Source: Stentor roeselii
Taxonomy: Eukaryota > Ciliophora > Heterotrichea > Heterotrichida > Stentoridae
Assembly: GCA_006503475.1 (NCBI GenBank)
Contig: RSEH01000284.1
Location: 1-57,455 of the forward strand
Reading direction: 5' to 3'
DNA length: 57,455 bases
In this document: positions 26,509 through 35,789 of the stretch, one piece after another
How positions within the stretch are numbered: position 1 is the stretch's first letter
Layout: each line of letters opens with the position of its first letter
Program-made: the position numbers and the translations under genes
The notes under the pieces: model-generated
Database searches by the model: none
Told to the model about the DNA's origin: nothing
What the model saw: only the letters and a program-made list of their open reading frames with translations

Positions 26509-27570
26509 TTATATTGAAAATTTAGATATATTATTAGAAATACTCTCAGAAAACTCTTCAATAATGCTTTTAGTGTGAATAACTTGTCGACTTTCCCAGT
26601 TAGTCTGAATAGTTTCATTCTCATCAACTTCCTGACTAATACTATAAGACCTTACCGGAAAATCCTGCAATACAGGCCTGACCTGAAACTTAACACTATT
26701 AAACAGGACTAAATCAATATCAAGTCCTTCTTCTTTCAACAAGGGTAAAAACTCTAGCATATCTTGAAAAGACTTTCCAAGTAAGTCACTTTTGATAGTT
26801 TCCACAAGTCCCAAAGCGACATTAATCATAAAATTCAATCCATTCGCAAAGATATTATCCCAAATGCGTACCACACATTTGAAATGAAAAGAATGAGAAA
26901 AAATCGTCATAAACCATTTGGTAAGCCAGAGGTGGTCATCAAAATCAATATCTTTAAGAAACCTCGACACTTCCGGCATTTTACATTCCAAAACTCGATG
27001 AAACTCTTGACAAGATTTTCCAACAAGAGGAAATTCATATTCAAACAAGCTCTTTCCACCCAGTGCAAAGCAAAGCCTGTCAAGCATTCCAAGAGATTCA
27101 GCCTGATCATTAGTGACGATGAGGAAGACCCCTGCGAGTGAGTTCATTCCTTGGCAGTAGCCAAGTTCTGGGTGGTAGTTGACAAGTGACAGAAGAACGT
27201 TCTTCAAAGCTTCTCTGTTCTTGGAACGTGAAAAGAACTTGTGGTTCGGAAAAGTCCTTTCTATGTCTTTTTCGATGCACAGGTGGTCCTCGTGAGCTGA
27301 CATGTCAAGTGGCAGTACTCGAGCACTGTCTAAAGCTACTTTCCATACCAACCATCGCATGTCCTCTGGAGGACCTTCTTCAAGGTACCTTTTGAACTTG
27401 TCGGGATGGGATTCTTTGAACTTTTCTAAGCCTCGGAAAGTTAAACCGTAACGTTTTCGGATGTTTTCCCAACGTTTTGAGATTTTTCGGATTAACTTCT
27501 CGTCTATCGCTTCGGTTAAGGTCTTTTTAGGAGCTTTTGAATCGGGTTTTAAAGAGGACTTGTTCCCCAT
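26509..27570 (-). CDS. TBC-domain Rab GTPase-activating protein, 353 aa
   Basis: TBC domain from about residue 60 to 290. Both catalytic fingers are present: the arginine finger in IEKDIERTFPNH (R105) and the glutamine finger in YCQGMNSLAG (Q140). GPPEDMRWLVWK precedes them and HLWLTKWFMTIFSHSF follows, as in the family. It should speed GTP hydrolysis on a Rab. The N-terminus MGNKSSLK fits N-myristoylation, suggesting membrane anchoring (inference). A decayed copy of its 5' half lies at 28975-29523, and the sequence just upstream of its ATG is conserved in both copies. Confidence 0.93.
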   Translation of the reverse strand: MGNKSSLKPDSKAPKKTLTEAIDEKLIRKISKRWENIRKRYGLTFRGLEKFKESHPDKFKRYLEEGPPEDMRWLVWKVALDSARVLPLDMSAHEDHLCIEKDIERTFPNHKFFSRSKNREALKNVLLSLVNYHPELGYCQGMNSLAGVFLIVTNDQAESLGMLDRLCFALGGKSLFEYEFPLVGKSCQEFHRVLECKMPEVSRFLKDIDFDDHLWLTKWFMTIFSHSFHFKCVVRIWDNIFANGLNFMINVALGLVETIKSDLLGKSFQDMLEFLPLLKEEGLDIDLVLFNSVKFQVRPVLQDFPVRSYSISQEVDENETIQTNWESRQVIHTKSIIEEFSESISNNISKFSI

Positions 27571-27576
27571 ATATTA

Positions 27577-28320
27577 TAAGTTTAAGATTAGAAAATTTAA
27601 AAAACTTGTCAGTAGGGTATGCAAGAATACCATTTAAAGTCGGCTTGAGTTTTTAGATACAATAAAGATTTTCCATTCATTCTTGCTCGATTTTTTCCAA
27701 TTATATAATATTTTGTTTGTTTCCTTCGTAAGGTTCTATTCTTTTTGTAACTTTTTTAGGTACTCCTAGTCTTTCTTCAGAGTCAGATAATAAAGACTAG
27801 AATTTGCAATGATGAATAGTTTTGATAAAGTTAGTTTTGCTTTCTTTTCAGCTCTGCCTAAGTTTAAAAAACAGTTTTCATGTAATTTTTTTTAGTTTTC
27901 GAGATCATCTGAGTTAATGCAACTAGTTTTGTTTGATAAGTTTGTTTTGTTTGATTATTTATTGCAAGTTATTCGTATTTCTTACTGCTGGGCATGAAAT
28001 TATATTTTTTTGTGTGAGGATTATTTTTTTTTAGTTTTTTGAGGACCGTCTCTTAGTTTTAAGAAGATTTTATGTTTTCTTTTTATTAAATGAATTATTT
28101 TTCAGTTATTCTTGACAATAAAGAAATTATTACGTTTTCAAGTGTTTGATTTTTATTCTGTCTTTTCGTTTTATTTTTAACTGCAAAATTTATTTCCTTT
28201 TGTTTTCAAATCGTGGCGGGTAAGAGATTTGTTTAAAATTAAGCTTTTCGAATGAAATTTATGGAAACTTGGATTTGTTGAATCGTTTAATTCGTGTTTT
28301 CTTTGATTTATTTATGATTA
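27577..28320 (-). pseudogene. Decayed copy of the coiled-coil gene at 29530-30321
   Basis: Plus-strand sequence from 27577 runs parallel to the coding region 29530-30321. The 3' end shares ttaaagattaaaaaattt-like text and the Pro-free coiled-coil codons; the best anchor is 28180-28291 against 30189-30302 (cctttt, then gtggcgggtaagag versus gcggcgggtgagag, then aagcttttcgaatga and acttggatttgttgaatcgt). Many indels and stops break all frames and the start codon CAT has become TCT. The copy is about 50 bp shorter than the intact gene. It sits directly upstream of the intact TBC gene, mirroring the order of the intact gene and the TBC remnant. Confidence 0.85.
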
Positions 28321-28974
28321 TTCGATTATGTAAAATTCTTATTTGAGAATTTTTTTATCCTCATACTATATATTTGAATTTTCTAATTTAAGGCTAAAAA
28401 ATTTTCTGTTATATTGAATTATGGCAATCGGTTAATGATAAAGAAAATTAGAACCTCTATAAATCCTAAAGAAATAAAAAATCTGCATGCCTTCTTTTAA
28501 TTCAGAGAGTGGATTAGAGTCGGTTATTGAAGTATATCCAATCTTCGATCAATTGATATTGGTGTTCTGAGGATTTAGATATTTCAAAATGATATCCTTT
28601 AATATTTTTTTTATTTCTTTTTATTATCTATATTGATAAAACATCCAAATAATTACTTTTTCTCATTTTCGATTAAGACTTCCTCAAACTCTAGAAATTT
28701 GTCTACACATGGTTCATGGATCTGATATTTATCTATTTAATTATAGCTAATATTTTATTTAAGTGGCTTGCAATTTACATAATATCAAATTAAAATTCCT
28801 CTTTCACAGACCCAAATATTCAATAAAATTTTTAGATAGTATTAAATATAAATATCACTTACAAAGAAAAATAACGAAAATATATTAAACACTTTAAAAT
28901 ATCAAAAATATTCTAATATTATTTAGTTATTCTTTGAATTTTCTCAATAAAGAACATTCTACATTGATAGAGAT
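28321..28974. other. AT-rich gap between the two pseudogenes
   Basis: About 650 nt, very AT-rich, with no convincing frame. By position it should hold the lost 3' half of the duplicated TBC gene, but I cannot align it by eye. Confidence 0.5.
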
Positions 28975-29523
28975 CCTGCCAAACATTCTGAGACTTTCAG
29001 CATGTCGTTCGTTACAAGAAGAGACTCCGATGACTGAGTTCATTCCTTACAGTAGCCCAGCTCTGGGTGGGAGTTAACTGGTACATCAGCGCTTTCTTCA
29101 ATACTTCTTTATTTTGAAAGCGAAAAACTTATGGTTTGAAAAGTCTTTTCTATGTCTTTTTCGATGCGCAGGTGATTTTGGTATGGAAAAGTGTCGAATG
29201 GCAGTAATCGGGCTCTGCCCGATGCCACTTTCGACATCAGCTGCTGCAGATTGTCTTAAGATCCTTTTAAAGAATTTTTTATTTTCCTATGAAAGTCGTC
29301 CATTCATGTCTGGAATATTTTCCTATTACTTCGAGATATTGGCTTAGCTTATTATCTATATCTTCATTTTAGTGTTTTTCTAAGATTTTAGTTATTTTTA
29401 AAGAGGGGTGAGTATTTTAGGGTCTTTGGTTGCACTTTTATCACCCTGGAAATTTTCATATGAATCATGATGCACTGAATAAACTTAAAGTTTATTCTTC
29501 ACTCGAACAAGAGGACTTTCCCT
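28975..29523 (-). pseudogene. Decayed 5' half of a second TBC RabGAP gene
   Basis: Plus-strand 28975-29290 aligns with 27080-27395 of the intact TBC gene: gagtgagttcattcctt(ggc)agtagcc, tgggtgg.agtt, cttttctatgtctttttcgatgc.caggtg and a weak match through the arginine-finger region. It carries single-base deletions, for example in the codons before the RTFP motif. At its 5' end, caagaggact...tattataagtt(a)aagatta matches 27552-27587, but the start codon CAT is now CAA. It is about 550 nt, half the length of the intact gene. Confidence 0.87.
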
Positions 29524-29529
29524 CAAATA

Positions 29530-30321
29530 TTATAAGTTAAAGATTAAAAAATTTAAAGACTTGTTGACAGGAGATGAAAGAATACTATTCACTGTTTGCT
29601 TTAGTTTTTGGGTAGACTGAAGCTTTTCCATGCACTCCTGTTCAATTTTTTCCAGTTGTATAATTTTCTGCTTAGTTTCTTCTTGATTTTCTATTTCTTT
29701 TTGTATCTTTTTTAAATATTCCTCATCTTTCTGCAAAGTCAAGCAATGAAGACTTAAATTTTTACGATGATGAATTTTTTTGATATTTTCATGAATCTCG
29801 CATGTAATTTTTTGCTTTCTTTTCAACTCCGCCTCAATTTCCAAAACAGTATTCATATAACTTTCCTTTATCTGCGAAATCATCTGCGTTCTTTGCATCT
29901 GATTTTCTTTGACCAATTTCGTTTTATTTTGTTTGATTTTTTCTTGCAAATTTTTCGCTTTTAAAAGGTTTTCCTGTTGTTGAGCATAAAGTTTTTTTTC
30001 ATTTTGACTGCGAAATTCGTTGTTTTTGAGTTTTTCTTGAGTGACCTCATCTCGAAGTTTTGAGTAGTTTTCATGTTTTTTCTTAGTTGAATCAATCGTT
30101 TTTTCTGTTTTTTCTTGTTCAGAATTCAAGAAATTTATACGATTTTGAAGTTGTTTCAATTTTTTATCAAGTTCTTTTCGTGTTGTCTTTAACTGCCACA
30201 TTTCTTTTCCTTTTGTTTGAAAATCGCGGCGGGTGAGAGAGTTATTCAAAACAAAGCTTTTCGAATGAGATTTACGTGGACTTGGATTTGTTGAATCGTT
30301 TAAACTACTCGGGTTGTTCAT
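29530..30321 (-). CDS. Coiled-coil protein, 263 aa (surviving duplicate)
   Basis: After a short Ser/Asn-rich N-terminus (SPRKSHSKSFVLNNSLTRRDF) the protein is one long charged helix from about residue 40 to 245, rich in Lys, Glu and Gln (KELDKKLKQLQNRINFLNSEQEKTE), typical of a coiled-coil rod. No family named. A decayed copy lies at 27577-28320. ATG is the complement of 30319-30321; the divergent gene starts 66 bp away. Confidence 0.85.
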   Translation of the reverse strand: MNNPSSLNDSTNPSPRKSHSKSFVLNNSLTRRDFQTKGKEMWQLKTTRKELDKKLKQLQNRINFLNSEQEKTEKTIDSTKKKHENYSKLRDEVTQEKLKNNEFRSQNEKKLYAQQQENLLKAKNLQEKIKQNKTKLVKENQMQRTQMISQIKESYMNTVLEIEAELKRKQKITCEIHENIKKIHHRKNLSLHCLTLQKDEEYLKKIQKEIENQEETKQKIIQLEKIEQECMEKLQSTQKLKQTVNSILSSPVNKSLNFLIFNL

Positions 30322-30387
30322 TGATTTTATTGTTATGGTCGAATATGGTTTGAATTCGGGAAGAAATGATTAAGTGACTTGGTTATA

Positions 30388-31041
30388 ATGAAAAAAGCGC
30401 ATCCGATCACAGCTGTTAGTGAAGAAAGTCCTAACAACTTTCACGTCAACAACGGAATGGTTTTAAGTCAAATCGAGAAAAACGAGAGAATATCTTCAGA
30501 TTTTTCCAGCAATCGTTTCTTGAACCGTCTAAAAAAAAATAACATCTACGACAAGCCGATGTTTAACTACTCTGATATAAGAAATCAAGCATTTGACTAT
30601 CATTCTATTACTCCAAGTAAAGCTGTTGACTTAAGCTATGGACTTTCTCCAGGACTTCGTTCATTGACGCCTTTCTCCTCAAAATACTGCAAGTTTCTAT
30701 CAGAAGGTTTCGGGAAAAGACGGGGACAATTCACTTTAGAAGCTTCTCAAAGCAAAGTACCAAGACTGGGCGTGAACGAGTTTAATTTCATCAGCAATCA
30801 AAAATTTAGATTCACGAAAAAAGAGAAAGTTTCAGAAAAAAACTTGAAAAAAGTAGAAATTCTTAAATTTTTAGCGAAGTCTGAAAAAAGAACGAAAAGT
30901 AGAAGTACTGATGGATCAACGACTCCGAAAATTAAGAAATCTTTGAGGCAAATTGATGAATTCGAACAGAACTTGCTGAAGTTTAAAGCAGGGTCCAATG
31001 ATCGGCTTCCGAGAAATAAACATTTTTATGATTTGAGCTAA
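30388..31041 (+). CDS. Hypothetical basic protein, 217 aa
   Basis: ATG at 30388 (MKKAHPITAVSEES) is the first true ATG of the frame. No recognised domain. It is basic overall, with a Lys/Ser-rich C-terminal third (KKEKVSEKNLKKVEIL) and aromatic motifs (YGLSPGLRSLTPFSSKY). It may be a cytoskeleton-associated protein. First of four closely packed plus-strand genes; the next start is 15 nt past its stop and no GT-AG intron fits that gap. Confidence 0.75.
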   Translation: MKKAHPITAVSEESPNNFHVNNGMVLSQIEKNERISSDFSSNRFLNRLKKNNIYDKPMFNYSDIRNQAFDYHSITPSKAVDLSYGLSPGLRSLTPFSSKYCKFLSEGFGKRRGQFTLEASQSKVPRLGVNEFNFISNQKFRFTKKEKVSEKNLKKVEILKFLAKSEKRTKSRSTDGSTTPKIKKSLRQIDEFEQNLLKFKAGSNDRLPRNKHFYDLS

Positions 31042-31056
31042 TTTGATATTAACTGG

Positions 31057-31932
31057 ATGAGTTTTAACTTAACTACTGTTCTTGAAAAACGACTCAAAGT
31101 CCTTCCGAATAAGGCCACTGTGGGCGTTCAGGTCATGATGCATGAGAGCAGGTTTGAATCGAAGCAGAAACCTCAAAGGAGACATTCTTGCTTTATTCCT
31201 GCGGAACTGTCAGTCACCAGTACTCATCGAGATGCGAAAATAGGGACTGAGCCTGTGAAACCAGGCCAAACCGAGTCATCAACAACAAAAAGCCTTAACC
31301 AATCCCTAAGATACCGTCTAAAAGGAGTGATGGCCGAAGAAAACATCGAAATCGAATCCATAAACGAAACCAACAAAGTCCTTCGAGTTGAGCTTTTAAA
31401 AGCAAGAAAGCATCTTCTACATCAAATGTAACCTAAAATCAGGATGTCCTACAACGAAAGACCTCCAGGAACACCCAGGTCTTTCCGATTCCAGCCAATC
31501 TCAATTCCCAGTCCAGTTCAAAAAACGACTAAAAAGCCAAAAAGTCCATCACCATTGTCAGAATCAGTAAATTTCATAAGTCACAACAAGCAAACCTTAT
31601 TCAACATAAAAACATCAAGTCCTCGACCAGTCTCCGACAAGTTCTGGGTGAAAACAATGAGAAAAACTGCAATTCTTCAAAAACATGGAAGTTTTGACCT
31701 GACAACCTGTGAAGCAGAAGTGCAAAATAAAGATTTCTCTAACTCCGAATGGAAAAAAAGGCCCCAAACAGGGGTTTCTATTAATTTACTCGACTTTTCT
31801 GATTTCACTGGCGAGGTTATGGTAAATCCGAGCTACGCCTATTGCGGAAGCTGTCGAAAAGGAACTGCTCCTATTTCTCTTAGAGGCAAAGATATGAGGC
31901 CTAGAGCGACTTTTACTAAAACTTTTGAATAA
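31057..31932 (+). CDS. Hypothetical two-exon protein, 286 aa
   Basis: Two frames (31057-31431 and 31444-31932) are joined in phase if the 15-nt GT-AG element at 31428-31442 is removed. The codon AT|G is then rebuilt and the product reads ...LLHQMMSYNERPP. The exon sum is 861 nt, 286 codons plus stop. Exon 1 encodes a polar N-terminus and a helical segment (MAEENIEIESINETNKVLRVELLKARKHL); exon 2 is Pro/Ser-rich and ends with YAYCGSCRKGTAPISLRG. No family is known. If the element is not spliced, these are two genes 12 nt apart, the second starting at 31444. Confidence 0.72.
31428..31442 (+). other. Probable 15-nt GT-AG intron
   Basis: GTAACCTAAAATCAG. It starts GTAA, holds CTAAAA as a possible branch-point region and ends CAG. 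It contains the in-frame TAA that closes the upstream frame, and its removal joins two adjacent frames in phase. Confidence 0.72.
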
Positions 31933-31941
31933 TTTCATAAA

Positions 31942-32853
31942 ATGGACAAACTTTCCTTTATGATCAGAGAACTTTCAGTCGCTCTTTACACTGAACTGGA
32001 AAATTCTGATAAAGAAATCTTGGGCAAGTCACTTTCTTTACTTTTAGACACCTCAGCTGAAGAAACTTTAAAAAATTTTCAGAATTTATTCAATTTTTTA
32101 ACAAGTTGTCAGAATAAGATCAAAGATTCACAAATTTTTAATGATTTTGCTGAAGTTGAAGCTTATCAAAGAGCTTTGCAGAAACTTGACAGTGAGGTTC
32201 GTAATCATATTAAACATGAACTTCAGATGAAGGTCTTTATTGACGCCCTTGACGAGAAAATCAGGGAGAAAAAAAGCTTGAAAATGAAGGATTTTCGTAA
32301 AAACTCTGGAAATATCGAGGAATTAGAAGAAGAAAATAAAAAGATAAAGAAAAAAATCGAAAGTGTTCAAAAAGAAATTGAAGACTTTTCAGCTCCTTCA
32401 AACGCGACTGACGAGTACGAACTTTTTTTTTTAAGAGAAAAAGTTCAGAAAGAAAACGAAAAAATTGCAGACTGTGAAAAAATCGGTTTAAAATTAGTTC
32501 AAAAATGTACAAATGTAAAAATTGAACTTGATTACCTATCAAGACAATACGAGAAGTTAAAAGACGATTTTTTAAACCTAAAATCTGCCATCTCAAAAAC
32601 TGACAATTCCCGAAGTCTCAGTCGAAGTAACGAGCGCCGTGATCTAATAAAAGACAGTTTCGACATAAAACTAAAAAACAGCGTAACTCCAAACGACCGT
32701 TCAACATCTCCAATTCCAAACCAATCATCAAAAATATCGAAGACAATCAGCAGCAAGCGACTGGAAGTAACACCCTTGCGAAAAATCCTGACAGTAGACC
32801 AGCCTCGTTCAAAGTTAAAAATTTCAAGTTCACTTCAATCAAAGAGAAAATAG
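31942..32853 (+). CDS. Coiled-coil protein, 303 aa
   Basis: Residues 1-60 are helical without strong charge (LSFMIRELSVALYTELENSDKEILGKSL). About 75-210 is a coiled coil (EELEEENKKIKKKIESVQKEIEDF, LREKVQKENEKIADCEKIG). The C-terminal 90 residues are Ser/Arg/Lys-rich and probably disordered. No family recognised. It starts 9 nt after the previous stop (aaaATGG context). Confidence 0.78.
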   Translation: MDKLSFMIRELSVALYTELENSDKEILGKSLSLLLDTSAEETLKNFQNLFNFLTSCQNKIKDSQIFNDFAEVEAYQRALQKLDSEVRNHIKHELQMKVFIDALDEKIREKKSLKMKDFRKNSGNIEELEEENKKIKKKIESVQKEIEDFSAPSNATDEYELFFLREKVQKENEKIADCEKIGLKLVQKCTNVKIELDYLSRQYEKLKDDFLNLKSAISKTDNSRSLSRSNERRDLIKDSFDIKLKNSVTPNDRSTSPIPNQSSKISKTISSKRLEVTPLRKILTVDQPRSKLKISSSLQSKRK

Positions 32854-32871
32854 TTTTTTCCATAAATAAAA

Positions 32872-34284
32872 ATGAACAAATACAGTCACCGTGATTCTCT
32901 ATCGAAATTCACGAATTCTCATAAAATCCTTCAAGGACTATCTCCGATTCCTAGTCCTTTGTCAGAACTTGTTGAGTTGCCCAGGTCGCAAAAGTCTTAT
33001 TTTAATATTCGACTGGCTCCTGTTGTCAAAGGGGAAATTGGAAAATCGCATAAAAAGACTGCTTCTCAAGATATTACCATCGCAAATAGTCTTGCTTATG
33101 TCAGTGAAAGGCAACCTTCGATTAGTTCTTTTACTGTCGCTCAGAATGAAATGGTCACTGAATCGTTACAGAGAATTCTTCAGGATCACAAAGTTCATCA
33201 TTGGTTCCCTGATTTGGAAACTGCCACTATGATGAGGTCTGATAAGGACTTTACTCAACTTATTAATAAACTTAATCGGGTCATTTATCCGGACTTGAAT
33301 AGAAGACCTGTTTTTTTGAATGAAGGAGAACCTCTTGATTTTAGTGTTGATGAAGGACAGGTTCAGCTTTGTAAAACTTTTGCTAAAGGGAAAAGGACTC
33401 CATTAATCATGAAAATTTTCAAATTCCGAGGCAAAGTCTTAACATACGTCTCATTTTTTGACAAGAACCCAGGTCCAAACAACTACGACCGGTTCTACTC
33501 ATCCGAGTACTTCGAGATCCGCGAAAACGCTCAAACCTTCAAATACCAATACATCTACTTCGCCTTCAAGGCAACTGAAGACTCCGACTTTAAAGTAACC
33601 TTAACATTCGGAAAGATTTCCGATTTAAACGAGGTTAAAAAGCTGAAAAGACAACTATCACAACTTCATTTAGGTAAAAATTCTCCTGATTCTTCTTCTC
33701 CATTATTCGTGAAATCAAAAATCGAGAAAAATTTTGTTTCTCTTAACAAAAGTATCAAGTTTCTCAATTCACATCTCAAGGCACCTGAGTTAAAGAAAAG
33801 AGCAAAAGACTGGGAAATCAAACATTCCCAAGTCTTGAGTAAAAAAAAGATCTTGCTTATTGAAAAAATGCAAAAAAATCAGAATTTCTTGAATAAACAG
33901 GTCATCAGGCAGAAGATTCGGAAACATGAGCAGGAAAAACAAAGTGAAAATGAAATGAAAGCTGCTGTGCAGAAGAAGTGGCTTGAATTTATGTTTTTTG
34001 CTAGTTCTTTAAAGGAAATTAGGAAGAAAATACAGGAAACTAGGACGAAAACACTGAAAAAAATCACTTTTAATATGAAAGCTTATCAAATTCAGAAAGT
34101 TTTTAAAGAGTATACGTCGAATATGGAGGTGCAAAAAGCTGTTGTTGCTAGGGCTAGGAATCATTTATTGTTTTTTAGGGAAAATGTCTTGCATCAGTCG
34201 CTGAAAACAGTTAAATCAAAGATATTTGACTTTATTGAGTGCATTTCACATAAAAATGTGACAACGAGGCACTTTACATTTTAA
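32872..34284 (+). CDS. Hypothetical protein with a beta-rich middle and helical tail, 470 aa
   Basis: Residues 1-130 are Ser-rich and flexible. About 155-250 (QVQLCKTFAKGKRTPLIMKIFKFRGKVLTYVSFFDKNPGPNNYDRFYSSEYFEI, in parts) looks like a beta-sandwich or jelly-roll domain; I do not recognise the family. From 290 to the end it is basic and helical, with motifs such as WLEFMFFASSLKEIRKKI and AYQIQKVFKEY that recall IQ-type helices. A composition switch occurs near 33400 (to A/C-rich) and back near 33680. Confidence 0.8.
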   Translation: MNKYSHRDSLSKFTNSHKILQGLSPIPSPLSELVELPRSQKSYFNIRLAPVVKGEIGKSHKKTASQDITIANSLAYVSERQPSISSFTVAQNEMVTESLQRILQDHKVHHWFPDLETATMMRSDKDFTQLINKLNRVIYPDLNRRPVFLNEGEPLDFSVDEGQVQLCKTFAKGKRTPLIMKIFKFRGKVLTYVSFFDKNPGPNNYDRFYSSEYFEIRENAQTFKYQYIYFAFKATEDSDFKVTLTFGKISDLNEVKKLKRQLSQLHLGKNSPDSSSPLFVKSKIEKNFVSLNKSIKFLNSHLKAPELKKRAKDWEIKHSQVLSKKKILLIEKMQKNQNFLNKQVIRQKIRKHEQEKQSENEMKAAVQKKWLEFMFFASSLKEIRKKIQETRTKTLKKITFNMKAYQIQKVFKEYTSNMEVQKAVVARARNHLLFFRENVLHQSLKTVKSKIFDFIECISHKNVTTRHFTF

Positions 34285-34791
34285 ATCCTAATAAATTAAG
34301 TGAATTTATCAGTCATTTCAAACTTTAACCTGCCGAAATATTATAACAATTAATTACTGATCTTAAGTATTTAAATAGCCTACTCCTGACCGCATGTTTT
34401 TTATTCCTTTCAAGTGATCCAGACTCCCTAACCTGCCCTTTTTTAACAGGAAAAATTCGCTTTTCCAACTCACAAGGTTCAGACTTTCTTAAATTCGAAG
34501 TTTTTAACCAACTCCTCATGAAACCAATTTAAAATTTTCTTGAATTTCAAAGAAATTCATTGAAACTTCCACAAATCTTCATCAAAATCCAAATTTTTCT
34601 GCTTTTTAAAATTTTCAAAGATCTTGATTTTTTCGAAATTTTTTCATTTCAATAAAATTCTTACCTGCTTCAGAATTGACAATTCTCTAACTAAGACTTA
34701 AGAAGTGAAAAGTAAAGAAGAGAAAAAATCGATTTTAAAGTTTTAACTCGATGTAGAACTTTTGATATTTATTTATTCAGATATAGTAAAA
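34285..34791. other. Gap with a possible small minus-strand gene at 34325-34519
   Basis: The 64-codon frame at 34325-34519 has an ATG and a basic composition (NLRKSEPCELEKRIF..KKGQVRESGSLERNKKHAVRSR). It is too short and family-less to count as sure. The remaining 270 nt upstream of ELOF1 are A/T-rich with no other frame or RNA gene. Confidence 0.4.
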
Positions 34792-35040
34792 ATGGGAAAG
34801 CGGAAAAGTTCAAGGAAGGTCCAAAAGGCTCCAAAGCCGAAACTTGAGAAGGTTTTTGACTGTCCTTTTTGCAACCACAACAAAACAGTCGAGATTTGCT
34901 TTAAAAAGGCGGACCAAAAGGCTAGCATCAGCTGCAGGGTCTGCACAGTTTCCTGGGAGACTAAAATGACACCTTTGATGGAAGCTATTGATGTTTATAG
35001 TGACTGGATTGATGCTTGTGAACACGTTAATTCAAATTAG
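34792..35040 (+). CDS. ELOF1: Transcription elongation factor ELOF1 (Elf1), 82 aa
   Basis: Small zinc-ribbon factor of RNA polymerase II elongation. The N-terminus is basic (MGKRKSSRKVQK). The zinc ligands are two CxxC pairs, CPFCNH and CRVC, and the family end motif DVYSDWIDACE is present. Length matches the ~83 aa of other eukaryotes. The ATG at 34792 fits the family start; an upstream in-frame TTG (34762) is not used. Confidence 0.96.
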   Translation: MGKRKSSRKVQKAPKPKLEKVFDCPFCNHNKTVEICFKKADQKASISCRVCTVSWETKMTPLMEAIDVYSDWIDACEHVNSN

Positions 35041-35093
35041 ATTATTTCATGCAAGGTAGATTAGTTCAGTCCTGTTTTCTTATTCCACTAAAA

Positions 35094-35789
35094 ATGAACC
35101 ACGTAGGAAGGAATACCGCTGAAAGTAGGCAAGCTTTGGAAAGTTTAAAACGTCGATTGAGTCAAAATCGGGCTTCTGTTTTAGCTGCATTTAAACAGTC
35201 GGCTTATTCAAATCAGAGTACGAAGACAGACCTGACAAGTCTTCACTTGGAATGCTTGAACAAACTTGAAGAAAGTTTCAAAAATTCCATTAAAAGTCTC
35301 GAAGGGGTAGCCTTAGAAAACTCTGTAATCAAGGAAAGGACTCTTCTTAAACTTGAAGAAGTTGAGAAAAAAGTAAAGCATCTCGAAGATTTTTTCTGTG
35401 AAAATGATGATTTGCCATTAGCTGACTATCATGAAATAAGTGATTTTTTGAAAAATTTAAGTGAAAATGTCAGGTTTAGATCACTTTTTGTGAAGAAATC
35501 ATTCAGAGTTGGGGACCTGGCAAGGATCTTTCATCTCAGTGATCAAGAAAAAGAAAAGAAAGAAGTTTTTGAATGGCTTTTCGTGAAAAGCGGGACTTGT
35601 GAAGAGAGCTTGTTTGATAAGTACGTTGAAATTCAATTGGAAAGAGGCTTTAATTCGAATTCTTGCCAGTACAAGCTGTATATGAAGGGTGAAAGAGACT
35701 CTTTTGGTTTCGTCTGTTTTGAAAGCATGAAGATGACTGTTTATAACCCCCGCAGTGAGTACAAAGTGATTAGAAGGGCTGTAAGTTAG
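35094..35789 (+). CDS. Coiled-coil protein, 231 aa
   Basis: The start ATG at 35094 has an A-rich context (aaaATGA) and begins MNHVGRNTAESRQALESLKRRL; an earlier in-frame ATG at 35049 would add 15 hydrophobic-leaning residues and lies 8 nt past ELOF1. Residues 10-115 form helices and a coiled coil (VIKERTLLKLEEVEKKVKHLEDFF); the C-terminal half holds an alternating charged segment and a possible beta-domain (YKLYMKGERDSFGFVCFESM). No named family. Confidence 0.75.
   Translation: MNHVGRNTAESRQALESLKRRLSQNRASVLAAFKQSAYSNQSTKTDLTSLHLECLNKLEESFKNSIKSLEGVALENSVIKERTLLKLEEVEKKVKHLEDFFCENDDLPLADYHEISDFLKNLSENVRFRSLFVKKSFRVGDLARIFHLSDQEKEKKEVFEWLFVKSGTCEESLFDKYVEIQLERGFNSNSCQYKLYMKGERDSFGFVCFESMKMTVYNPRSEYKVIRRAVS

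Noticed and set aside
29114-29347. A 77-codon plus frame
   Set aside because: It lies antisense in the decayed TBC copy; open by chance. The minus-strand homology explains the sequence.
27571-29529. The 2-kb gap read as a long ncRNA or regulatory region
   Set aside because: Most of it aligns with the coding sequence of the two flanking genes, so pseudogene decay is the simpler explanation.
34325-34519. A 64-codon minus frame
   Set aside because: Not accepted as a gene with confidence; short, basic and without family. Listed only as possible.
34762-34791. An upstream in-frame extension of ELOF1
   Set aside because: It needs a TTG start; the ATG at 34792 matches the family N-terminus.
35025-35039. 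A 15-nt GT-AG stretch at the end of ELOF1
   Set aside because: The unspliced end DACEHVNSN fits the family; splicing would give a short unrelated tail.
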